Source: Candidatus Pullichristensenella stercoripullorum
Lineage (GTDB): Bacteria > Bacillota > Clostridia > Christensenellales > Aristaeellaceae
NCBI GenBank assembly: GCA_018712885.1
Contig: DVGE01000266.1
Location: 1-7,981 of the forward strand
Length of the DNA: 7,981 nt
Reading direction: 5' to 3'
Part shown: in pieces, positions 1-5,973 of the stretch
Layout of the letters: each line of letters begins with the position of its first letter
How positions within the stretch are numbered: position 1 is the stretch's first letter
Position numbers and translations under genes: made by a program
Notes under the pieces: model-generated
The model's database searches: none
Told to the model about the DNA's origin: nothing
The model's input: the letters and a program-made list of their open reading frames with translations, nothing else

Positions 1-1
1 G

Positions 2-1021
2 GTGGGGGAGCAGATGGCCTATTCGACCTCGCTGTTTGAACTCGTGCCCGAGGAAGAATACGCCCGCTACACCCTTTACGGCCGGATCACGCTGCTTTCC
101 TACCCGGTCGTCTCCGTCCTCTCCATCCTCATCGCCGGGGTGCTGTTCTACCGCCGCAAGTTGAAGCGGCCCCTGCGCCAGATCGAGGAAGCCGCCGGCC
201 GCATCGCCCAAAACGACCTCGATTTCACCATCCCCGCGCTGGAAAAGGGCAACGAGATGGACAAAGCGCTTGCCGCCATGGAGAAGATGCGCTTTGCGCT
301 TTCCGCTTCCAGCCGCGACCTCTGGCGCACGCTCGAACAGCGCCGGCAGATGCAGGCCGCCTTTTCCCACGACCTGCGCACGCCGCTGACCGTCCTGCGC
401 GGGTACAGCGACTTTTTGAAGAAGTACGCCGCCGGCAGCCTGACGCGAGAAAAAGTGCTGGATACGCTCGCGGTGATGGACGGCCACATATCCCGCCTCG
501 AGCGCTACGCCGCCACCATGGGCGAGGCGGCGCGGCTGGAAGAAGTCTCCGTCGTTCCCGCGGAGGCGGACGTCGCCGCCCTGCGCGCGCATATGGCGGG
601 GGAGGGCAGGCTCGTCTGCCGCGGCCTGACATTTTCCATGGCGGGCGAAGGCGGCGGCGCGATCTGCGTGGACGCGGCGCTCATCCTCCGCGTGTTCGAC
701 AACCTCGCCGCCAACGCCGCCCGCTACGCGAAAACGCGCGTCGCCGCCTCCTTCCGCCGCCTTGGCGACACCCTCGTCCTCACCGTGGAGGACGACGGCC
801 CCGGCTTCACGCCCGAGGCGCTCAAGCGCGCCGTCGAGCCCTACTTCCGCGACAAGGCCGCCGCCCGCGACGGCGAGCACTTCGGCCTCGGCCTCTACAT
901 CTGCCGCACGCTCGCGGAGTGCCACGGCGGCGCCCTCACCGTGGAGAACGCCCCCGAAGGCGGCGCCCGCGTGCGTGCCGTGTTCAGGGCGCTGGAAACG
1001 ATCCCCAAAGAGAACGCCTGA
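2..1021 (+). CDS. HAMP-type sensor histidine kinase (5' end outside window)
   Basis: Membrane sensor kinase of a two-component system. It should autophosphorylate on His and pass the phosphate to a response regulator, probably encoded just upstream outside the window. Visible parts, numbered from the GTG at position 2: a transmembrane segment at about residues 30-50, a HAMP-like linker at about 51-100 (KLKRPLRQIEEAAGRIA), an H-box FSHDLRTPLTVLRGY with phospho-acceptor H123, an N-box NLAANAARYA (N234, N238), a G1 box DDGPGF (264-269) and a G2 box FGLGLYI (294-300). All catalytic boxes are intact, so the enzyme is probably active. The reading frame is open at the left edge, no ribosome binding site is visible, and only one membrane segment remains. 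The first membrane segment and the sensor domain therefore probably lie upstream, and the GTG is probably not the real start. The signal sensed cannot be inferred. Confidence 0.93.
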   Translation: MGEQMAYSTSLFELVPEEEYARYTLYGRITLLSYPVVSVLSILIAGVLFYRRKLKRPLRQIEEAAGRIAQNDLDFTIPALEKGNEMDKALAAMEKMRFALSASSRDLWRTLEQRRQMQAAFSHDLRTPLTVLRGYSDFLKKYAAGSLTREKVLDTLAVMDGHISRLERYAATMGEAARLEEVSVVPAEADVAALRAHMAGEGRLVCRGLTFSMAGEGGGAICVDAALILRVFDNLAANAARYAKTRVAASFRRLGDTLVLTVEDDGPGFTPEALKRAVEPYFRDKAAARDGEHFGLGLYICRTLAECHGGALTVENAPEGGARVRAVFRALETIPKENA

Positions 1022-1032
1022 TCGCGCCGTCG

Positions 1033-1060
1033 AGCCTCGTCCGCAGGGACGGGGCTTTTT
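1033..1060 (+). terminator. Intrinsic terminator after the histidine kinase
   Basis: The arms AGCCTCGTCC (1033-1042) and GGACGGGGCT (1047-1056) pair over 10 bp with one G-T wobble around the loop GCAG. A run of five T ends the element at 1060. It starts 12 nt after the kinase stop codon, so it should end the kinase transcript and separate it from the peptidase gene. Confidence 0.88.
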
Positions 1061-1101
1061 GCGTAAATTTTCGCGTGGCCATCAACCTTCGCAGAGCGGC
1101 G

Positions 1102-1122
1102 TGTGTCCTATATACGGACACA
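1102..1122. promoter_or_regulatory. Perfect inverted repeat, candidate operator upstream of the M1 peptidase
   Basis: Left arm TGTGTCC (1102-1108) and right arm GGACACA (1116-1122) are perfect reverse complements separated by the 7-nt spacer TATATAC. The element ends 20 nt before the chosen start of the peptidase gene. A weak promoter-like pair overlaps it: TTCGCA at 1088-1093, a 17-nt spacer, then TATACG at 1111-1116. A dimeric repressor bound here would cover that -10. The alternative is a hairpin in the 5' leader. There is no U-tract after it, so it is not a terminator. The cognate regulator is unknown. Confidence 0.5.
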
Positions 1123-1142
1123 TGGAAAGGAAGGTGGAAACT

Positions 1143-2630
1143 ATGCAGACCGTATATCCCCGCGCCATCCGCGCCCTTGCCGCGCTGCTGCTTTTTGTGA
1201 TGTTGCTCCCCGCGCTCCCGGGACACGCGGAGAAGGAAGAAGGCCTTTCTTACGCGATGGATGTGACGCTGGACGCGCAAAGCGCTTCCCTGACCGTGGA
1301 GGCACGCGTCACGGTCGTAAACGACAGCCCCGACGCCTGGGAGGAACTCTGTTTTCGGGACTTCATGGCCAGCGTCATCGCCGAGGCCAGAACGCGCACC
1401 GATGAAGAACTGCCCCTGCAAAGCGGCATCCTCTCCGCGTCCTGCGGGGGCGAGGCGCTGGATGTGCGCGTGGACGCGGCGGACGCTTCCATCGTCTACG
1501 TGGCGCTAAAGACGCCCCTGGCGAGCGGCGACCGCTGCGATATAGCGCTTTCCTACGCGGCCGACATCCCCGAGGGCGGCCTGCGCTGCGGCTATTTCCC
1601 GCTGCATACGGAAAGCGACGACGGGCGCACGTTCGAGCTGGCGCAATTCTATCCCATGCTGGCCGTCTATGAAGGCGGCGAATGGGTCGTGGAGCCCTAT
1701 TTCGTCGATGGGGAATGTTTTTATACCCATTGCGCCGATTACGACGTCCGTCTGCGTGTGCCGGAGGGCTATACCGTGGTCGCCAGCGGCGATGAGACGG
1801 AAGAAGGGCCGGGCCTGTGGCGCATCCATGCAGAGCGCATGCGGGATGTGACGCTCATCGTGAGCGACGAACTGGATGCGACATGCGGCGAAGCCGAAGG
1901 CGTGACGGTCAACTGCTACTATGCCCGCGGCGAAGAAAGCCATCGCCGGCAAAACGAACTATCCATGCAGGCGGCGCTAAACGCGATCCGCGCCTTTACG
2001 GACGCCTACGGGCAATACCCCTACGCTGAACTGGACGTGGTGGAGTCCAACTACGAGTTTGGCGGCATGGAAGCGCCGGGCCTGGTGCGCGTGAGCCAGA
2101 TGTACAGCTGGTTCCTGGGCGGCGATACGGACGCGGCGGAGCGCGCCGAATACGAAGGGAAACTGGCGGCGACCGTGGCGCACGAGATCGCGCATCAGTG
2201 GTTTTACGCCGTGGTCGGCAACGACCAGTACCGCGAGGCGTGGCTGGACGAGAGCTTTGCGGCGTACAGCGAACAGGTGTACTGGCGCTTTGTCGGCAAG
2301 AGCGAGGATGGCATCGCCGCGCAGATGGACGCCTTTGCGAACGCGGTAAACGAAGCGGAGGGTGTTTCCGACCTCTGCATCGACCGTCCCTATGACGAAC
2401 TGGGGGGCGACTACACTCCCGCCGTCTATGAGCGCGGCGCGGCCTTCCTCTACCGGCTGGAACAGGCTTTGGGCCGGGAAGCGTTCAGCGTGGCCATGCG
2501 CGAATACTACGCCGCCTTTGCCTTCAAGGAAGCGACCACGCAGGATTTTCTTGCCGTGTTCGGGCCATACGCCGAAGGAAACGAGGCCGCGCAAGCGCTG
2601 TTTGCGACCTATCTGCGTGCGGCGCGCTGA
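1143..2630 (+). CDS. Secreted M1-family zinc metallopeptidase
   Basis: Predicted extracytoplasmic aminopeptidase of 495 residues. Residues 1-29 form a signal peptide: a basic start, the hydrophobic run LAALLLFVMLLPAL, and likely signal peptidase I cleavage after PGHA. No lipobox Cys is present. The gluzincin site is complete: HEIAH (347-351) supplies two zinc ligands and the general base E348, and E370 follows after 18 residues as third ligand (WLDESFAAY). GGMEAP (307-312) stands where M1 enzymes carry the GAMEN exopeptidase motif. Y429 in YERGAAFLY and Y424 match the positions of Tyr383 and Tyr378 in leukotriene A4 hydrolase. The long ERAP-like C-terminal domain of larger M1 enzymes is missing. 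ATG 1143 is preferred because AAGGAAGGTGG lies just 5 nt upstream. An in-frame ATG at 1122 would add seven residues but has no comparable site. The substrate is unknown; peptide scavenging or envelope peptide processing is possible. Confidence 0.93.
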   Translation: MQTVYPRAIRALAALLLFVMLLPALPGHAEKEEGLSYAMDVTLDAQSASLTVEARVTVVNDSPDAWEELCFRDFMASVIAEARTRTDEELPLQSGILSASCGGEALDVRVDAADASIVYVALKTPLASGDRCDIALSYAADIPEGGLRCGYFPLHTESDDGRTFELAQFYPMLAVYEGGEWVVEPYFVDGECFYTHCADYDVRLRVPEGYTVVASGDETEEGPGLWRIHAERMRDVTLIVSDELDATCGEAEGVTVNCYYARGEESHRRQNELSMQAALNAIRAFTDAYGQYPYAELDVVESNYEFGGMEAPGLVRVSQMYSWFLGGDTDAAERAEYEGKLAATVAHEIAHQWFYAVVGNDQYREAWLDESFAAYSEQVYWRFVGKSEDGIAAQMDAFANAVNEAEGVSDLCIDRPYDELGGDYTPAVYERGAAFLYRLEQALGREAFSVAMREYYAAFAFKEATTQDFLAVFGPYAEGNEAAQALFATYLRAAR

Positions 2631-2662
2631 CGTTGCCCGCGCCGATGGACCCAAAACATACC

Positions 2663-2689
2663 GGGGCAGCGTCCGCATGACGCCGCCCC
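2663..2689. terminator. Long hairpin between convergent genes
   Basis: GGGGCAGCGTC (2663-2673) and GACGCCGCCCC (2679-2689) pair over 11 positions with a single A-C mismatch around the loop CGCAT. It sits between the convergent peptidase and DUF2130 genes. Neither side has a convincing U-tract: the plus strand continues AGTCTTGCC, and the minus strand continues GGTATGTTTTGGG. It may act as a weak bidirectional terminator or as a 3'-end-stabilising structure. Confidence 0.45.
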
Positions 2690-2700
2690 AGTCTTGCCGC

Positions 2701-2732
2701 CCCGCCGCTCACCCGGCGGGACTTTCGTTTTT
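2701..2732 (+). terminator. Probable intrinsic terminator of the peptidase gene, overlapping the DUF2130 3' end
   Basis: CCCGCCG (2701-2707) and CGGCGGG (2714-2720) form a perfect 7-bp GC stem with loop CTCACC, followed by ACTTTCGTTTTT. The T-tract is interrupted but acceptable. The stem overlaps the stop codon (2709-2711) and last codons of the convergent DUF2130 gene, so the two transcription units share 3' sequence. Confidence 0.5.
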
Positions 2733-4031
2733 CGCCGCGTCGAACATCTCCCGCACGCTCGGCGCGTTCTTCGTCAGCCGCTTGATGCTCAGATCCTCGG
2801 CCTTGTTGTTGGCCAGGCGCAGGTTGTTTTCCGAGGAGAGCAGCGCTTCCTTCGTCTTTTGCAAATGGTCGATGGTCTTGTCGATCTCCTCGATGGCCGT
2901 CTTGAACTTTTTGCTCGCCAGCTGGTAGTTGTAGGCGAACTTGTCCTTGAACTCGTTCATGTTCTTTTCAAAGTTGAGCACGTCGATCTGCTGGTTGCGC
3001 GCCGCTTCCAGTTCCTGCCGGTATTTCAGGCTCCCCAGCGCCGCGTTGCGCAGCAGCGTGATGATGGGGATGAAAAACTGCGGGCGGATGACGTACATCT
3101 TTTCGTATTTATAGGAAACGTCCACGATGCCGTTGTTGTAAAGCTCGCTGTCCGCTTCCAGAAGCGACACCAGCACCGCGTATTCGCACTTCTTTTCGCG
3201 CCTGTCCTTGTCCAGCTCCCGGAAGAAATCCTCGTTCTTGTGCTTGGTGGCCGTTTCATCCGCCTCGTTCTTCATCTCGAACATGATGGAAATGAACTCC
3301 ACGCCGCCGCGCGATTCGCGGAAGATGAAATCGCCCTTGCTGCCGCTGCGCGCGTCGTTGTCCTTTTCAAAATAGGCGTCGGGAAAGGCGGTCATGCGCA
3401 GGGAATTGAACTGGCTCAGGCAGTGCTGTTCCAGGCTCTCGCCGATCATCTTCGTGGACTGGCGCGCCTTGAAGTCCTTGTAATATTCGATCATCTCGTC
3501 CTTCTGCCTGAGGCGGCTCTCATATTCCCGCTGCATGGACTGCGCTTTGAGCTGGCTCTCCGTCTCCTGCCGGGCGAGGCGGTTTTTCAGCTCCGCCACC
3601 TCCGCCGCCTGCTCGGTAAGCTCCTTTTCTTTCTGGCGCACCGCCTCGGTGACGGCCAGGCGCTTCTCCGTCTCGCTGCCGGCGAGCTGGGCCGTGAGCT
3701 GTTCGACGCGCCTTTGCGCCTCGGCCAGCTTTTCCGCCTGCTTGCCCATCGCCTCGGTGACGGCCAGGCGCTTTTCCGTCTCGCTGCCGGTGAGCTGCGC
3801 CGAAAGCTGCTCGATGCGCTTCTCCCGCTCGCCCAGCGCCTGGTCGAACGCCTCCTTCTGCCGCATCCGCGCAAGCTCCAGCTCCCTTTCCTTGGCCTCG
3901 GCGATGTCCTTTTCCCGCTGGCGCAGCGCGCGGTCGAATTCGCTGTCGCGCACCTGTTGGGCGATCTGCGCGTAGCCGGTGTCGTCCACCATAAACGTCT
4001 TTCCGCAGTTGGGACATCTGATCTCCTGCAT
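2709..4031 (-). CDS. DUF2130 protein: CPNC motif, coiled coil and PD-(D/E)XK-like core
   Basis: A 440-residue protein of the DUF2130 family (family name from recall). Its biochemical role is not established to my knowledge. The N-terminus MQEIRCPNCGKTFMVDD carries a CxxC pair (C6, C9) resembling half a zinc ribbon, typical of the family. Residues about 28-190 are Glu, Lys, Arg, Gln and Ala-rich with heptad-like spacing, hence a long coiled coil containing a 36-residue tandem repeat. The globular part has GESLEQHCLSQF (197-208), then KGDFIF (232-237) and MFEMKNEAD (250-258). E201, D234 and E252-x-K254 fit the order of acidic and Lys residues in PD-(D/E)XK nuclease folds. The layout recalls RmuC, but that is inference. 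A second helical, probably coiled-coil stretch covers about 335-415. A minus-strand AGGGAGGG lies 9 nt before the ATG. There are no co-directional neighbours, so it is probably monocistronic, with its own promoter at 4065-4093. Confidence 0.88.
   Translation of the reverse strand: MQEIRCPNCGKTFMVDDTGYAQIAQQVRDSEFDRALRQREKDIAEAKERELELARMRQKEAFDQALGEREKRIEQLSAQLTGSETEKRLAVTEAMGKQAEKLAEAQRRVEQLTAQLAGSETEKRLAVTEAVRQKEKELTEQAAEVAELKNRLARQETESQLKAQSMQREYESRLRQKDEMIEYYKDFKARQSTKMIGESLEQHCLSQFNSLRMTAFPDAYFEKDNDARSGSKGDFIFRESRGGVEFISIMFEMKNEADETATKHKNEDFFRELDKDRREKKCEYAVLVSLLEADSELYNNGIVDVSYKYEKMYVIRPQFFIPIITLLRNAALGSLKYRQELEAARNQQIDVLNFEKNMNEFKDKFAYNYQLASKKFKTAIEEIDKTIDHLQKTKEALLSSENNLRLANNKAEDLSIKRLTKNAPSVREMFDAAKNESPAG
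3643..3820 (-). repeat. 108-bp-period tandem repeat inside the DUF2130 coiled coil
   Basis: Plus-strand segments starting at 3643 and 3751 share a 70-nt stretch with about 62 identical bases, including GCCTCGGTGACGGCCAGGCG in both. The offset of 108 bp is 36 codons. At protein level RIEQLSAQLTGSETEKRLAV (from residue 72) recurs as RVEQLTAQLAGSETEKRLAV (from residue 108). The remaining part of each 108-bp unit is diverged. An in-frame duplication that lengthens a coiled coil is the simplest reading. 36 is not a multiple of 7, so the heptad register would need a local adjustment. Confidence 0.85.
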
Positions 4032-4064
4032 ATCGGCTTGCCCTCCCTGTTGTTCCTGCCTTCG

Positions 4065-4093
4065 ATTCTATCACAAACCGCGCGCGAACACAA
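4065..4093 (-). promoter_or_regulatory. Sigma-A-like promoter with extended -10 for the DUF2130 gene
   Basis: On the minus strand TTGTGT (4093-4088) is followed by a 17-nt spacer and TAGAAT (4070-4065). The spacer ends in TGA, giving an extended -10 TGATAGAAT. The -10 lies 33 nt upstream of the DUF2130 start codon. The -35 matches consensus only in its first three bases, but the extended -10 compensates. Functional evidence is lacking. Confidence 0.6.
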
Positions 4094-4120
4094 TGCCGCG
4101 CCGGTAGATAAAAAGTTTAG

Positions 4121-4137
4121 GAGCGCGCGCTATGCTC
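4121..4137. promoter_or_regulatory. Palindromic, weakly promoter-like site upstream of the ABC operon
   Basis: AGCGCGCGCT (4122-4131) is a perfect 10-bp palindrome, and GAGC (4121-4124) faces GCTC (4134-4137). TATGCT (4131-4136) could be a -10 for the ABC operon, but no good -35 stands at 16-18 nt from it. This is the only promoter-like sequence I see before the operon, so its promoter is unresolved. Alternating GC runs are common in such GC-rich DNA, and the palindrome may be chance. Confidence 0.25.
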
Positions 4138-4159
4138 TTTCCCGACAGGAGGGATCGTC

Positions 4160-5035
4160 ATGGAAAACCGCATCGAACTGCGCGGCCTGCGCAAGCGCTT
4201 TGGCGGCAAAACGGCGTTGGACGGCGTCACGCTCGACATGGAGGGCGGCGTCTTCGGCATCCTCGGCGGCGAAGGGGCGGGCAAGTCCACGCTTTTGCGG
4301 GCGCTTGCCACGCTGCTGCCTCTCGACGGGGGCGAGGCGCGCGTGTGCGGCCTGCCGCTTGAAAAGGCGGGCGCGGTGCGCGCCCTCGTCGGCTATCTGC
4401 CCGGGGATTTCGGCGTTTACGGGAATTTGCGCCTGCGCGAGGCCATGGACTATCTCGGCGCGCTCTCGGGGCTGGACGCCCCCACCCGCCGCGCGCGCAC
4501 GCAGCAGCTGCTCGGCCTCGTGGGGCTTTCCGGGGAAGCGGAGACGCGCGTGCGCCGCTTGGACGCGGGCGCGCTGCGTCGCCTGGGCGTGGCGCAGGCG
4601 CTCATCCACGACCCGCGCGTGCTTTTGCTCGACGAACCCACCGCCGGCCTTGCGCCCGAGGAACGCGCCCGCGTGCGCGCGCTGCTTTCCGAGGCCGCCA
4701 TCGACCGCCTCGTGGTGCTCGCCACCCAGCGTCCGGACGACGTGGAGGCGGTCTGCGCCCGCGTGGCCGTGCTCGAAGCGGGCAGGCTCCGCTTCGTTGG
4801 AGCGCCGGGGGACATGGTAAACCGCGCCGAGGGCAAGGTGTTCCTCGCCGACCTGCCGGAGGAGGCGCTGCCAACGCTGCGCCGCCGCTACCGCGTGGTC
4901 AGCGTCGTTTCCCATGGCCAGCGCCGTGTGGCGCGCTTTCTCGACCCCGAGGGCGCGCCCGGCGTCGGCAGGGCCGACCGCCCCGGCATCCGCGACGCCT
5001 ACCTCCTCTGCCTGAACGGGGGCGTGCCGGCATGA
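4160..5035 (+). CDS. ABC transporter ATP-binding protein with degenerate catalytic motifs
   Basis: Nucleotide-binding subunit (291 residues) of an ABC-2-type transporter, expected to pair with the permease encoded next. Walker A is GGEGAGKST (36-44, K42) and Walker B is VLLLDEP (154-160) with D158 and the catalytic Glu E159. Several other motifs deviate from related ATPases. The Q-loop reads YLPGDFG, with G82 in place of Gln. The signature reads LDAGALRR (134-141), against LSGGMKRR. The D-loop reads GLAP, with A165 in place of Asp. The H-switch reads ATQR, with Q190 in place of His. Nucleotide binding is probably retained, but hydrolysis may be slow or altered. Residues about 222-291 are a C-terminal extension ending RPGIRDAYLLCL, the equivalent of the family's usual end. 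AGGAGGG at 4147-4153, 6 nt before the ATG, supports this start. The stop overlaps the permease start as ATGA. The substrate is unknown. Confidence 0.9.
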   Translation: MENRIELRGLRKRFGGKTALDGVTLDMEGGVFGILGGEGAGKSTLLRALATLLPLDGGEARVCGLPLEKAGAVRALVGYLPGDFGVYGNLRLREAMDYLGALSGLDAPTRRARTQQLLGLVGLSGEAETRVRRLDAGALRRLGVAQALIHDPRVLLLDEPTAGLAPEERARVRALLSEAAIDRLVVLATQRPDDVEAVCARVAVLEAGRLRFVGAPGDMVNRAEGKVFLADLPEEALPTLRRRYRVVSVVSHGQRRVARFLDPEGAPGVGRADRPGIRDAYLLCLNGGVPA

Positions 5036-5847
5036 GCCTGTTTCGCCTCGAATTTCTCCGCGTCTGCCGCTCTGCCGCGTACATCGCCGCGGTGACGGCG
5101 CTGGTGCTCTTTGCCTACTTTCAGGATGTGTTCCCGCCCTCCGCGCGCATCGTCGCCCCGGGCGGGACGGCGGGCGAACTGGAGGCCTGCGCGCTCCCGG
5201 CGGAGGACTACGCCCTCGCCCGCGACGTCGACCGCTTTTCCGGCGCGCACGCCCGCCTCTTCGCCAGCCGCGTGGGCGGCGCGCTGGCCGTGCTGTGCGC
5301 CTTTCCCGCGGCGGCGCTGTTCTGGCACGACCGGCGCGCCTGCCGCGCCGCCGTCTACGCCCGCGGCGTCTCCTCGCTGAAACTCGTCCTTTGCCGCTGC
5401 GCGGCGCTGACGGCGGCCATGCTCCTGCCCGTGGCGGTGATGGCGCTGACGCTCACCTGCGTGGCCGCCGGGGACTACGGCCTTGCCAGCATCGACGCCC
5501 TCGCCTACGGCAAATACACGCTCTTCTGGCTCCTGCCCACCATATTGCTCTCCACGGGCCTTGGCGCGCTGCCCACGGCGCTGACCGGCCTGCCCCTTGG
5601 CCCGCTGCTGGCGCTTTTGTGGGGCTGGACGGCGCGAAACGCTCCGGCCTTCGACTATGCCGCGCTGCTCGTCCCCCGCCACGAGGCGCTGGGGGAGACG
5701 GCGCGCTTCCTCGACCACATCGGCGCGCTGGCGCAAGGCCGCATCCTCGCCGCGCTGCTGGGGCTGGCGCTCATCGGCCTTACGGCGCTCGCCGTGGAGG
5801 GAAAGCGAAGCGGGCGCTTGCGCCTGGATGTCTTCCGGCGGCGTTGA
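5032..5847 (+). CDS. ABC-2-type transporter permease (six-helix membrane protein)
   Basis: Likely membrane partner of the preceding ATPase. The 271-residue protein has about six hydrophobic segments, at roughly residues 13-30, 81-98, 119-146, 162-180, 184-200 and 237-254. Between the first two is a soluble stretch, about 31-78, rich in acidic residues. Residues 99-118 (HDRRACRAAVYARGVSSLKL) form a basic loop ahead of helix 3, as in ABC-2 permeases where this loop contacts the ATPase. The C-terminal tail is very basic (GKRSGRLRLDVFRRR), consistent with a cytoplasmic end. The start ATG 5032 overlaps the ATPase stop by 4 bp, indicating translational coupling, with GGGGG at 5018-5022 as a possible ribosome binding site. 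No sequence motif reveals whether it exports a peptide, drug or lipid. The permease assignment rests largely on topology and gene context. Confidence 0.75.
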   Translation: MSLFRLEFLRVCRSAAYIAAVTALVLFAYFQDVFPPSARIVAPGGTAGELEACALPAEDYALARDVDRFSGAHARLFASRVGGALAVLCAFPAAALFWHDRRACRAAVYARGVSSLKLVLCRCAALTAAMLLPVAVMALTLTCVAAGDYGLASIDALAYGKYTLFWLLPTILLSTGLGALPTALTGLPLGPLLALLWGWTARNAPAFDYAALLVPRHEALGETARFLDHIGALAQGRILAALLGLALIGLTALAVEGKRSGRLRLDVFRRR

Positions 5848-5903
5848 TCCCCGCCCTTTCCCGGTCTGTCGCGCGAATTTTGAAGGAAATCCGCCGATCG
5901 CAA

Positions 5904-5934
5904 CGGCGCTCCTGCACTGGAGCGTCGCTTTTTT
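5904..5934 (+). terminator. Strong intrinsic terminator of the ABC operon
   Basis: CGGCGCTCC (5904-5912) pairs with GGAGCGTCG (5919-5927) over 9 bp with one G-T wobble around the loop TGCACT. A C and six T follow, to 5934. It lies 57 nt after the permease stop and before the mraZ promoter, insulating the dcw cluster from read-through. Confidence 0.9.
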
Positions 5935-5951
5935 GTCGGTTTTCTGTCGAA
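5934..5951 (+). promoter_or_regulatory. Possible Spo0A (0A-box)-like site upstream of mraZ
   Basis: TGTCGAA at 5945-5951 matches the known 0A-box core TGNCGAA exactly. A partial copy, TGTCGGT, begins at 5934, 11 bp (about one helical turn) upstream. The site is intergenic, between the ABC terminator and the mraZ promoter. A 7-mer is weak evidence: the same motif occurs inverted inside the kinase gene at 695-701, so chance is a live explanation. Confidence 0.25.
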
Positions 5952-5973
5952 TTTTGAAAAAAGTATGAAATTC

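Noticed and set aside
762..1142. Upstream in-frame extension of the M1 peptidase into the kinase gene
   Set aside because: The extra 127 codons are Ser/Pro/Thr/Arg-rich and out of frame within the kinase, cross a terminator, and would bury the signal peptide. The ribosome binding site fits the ATG at 1143.
2694..4820. 708-codon plus-strand open frame running antisense to the DUF2130 gene and then out of frame through the ABC ATPase gene
   Set aside because: Its translation is a low-complexity, His/Leu/Arg/Phe-rich antisense shadow of the coiled coil, followed by Arg/Ala-rich out-of-frame sequence. The DUF2130 and ABC ATPase frames have recognisable motifs and ribosome binding sites. In GC-rich DNA stops are rare in the other frames.
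2..5847. The sensor kinase and ABC transporter as one BceRS-BceAB-like resistance module
   Set aside because: The kinase has its own terminator, and a secreted peptidase and an opposite-strand gene lie between them. The permease has about six helices and lacks the large extracellular domain of BceB.
5882..5890. GAAGGAAAT as a sigma-H -35 element
   Set aside because: It matches the -35 consensus, but no GAAT-type -10 follows at the required distance, and the strong terminator begins only 14 nt downstream.
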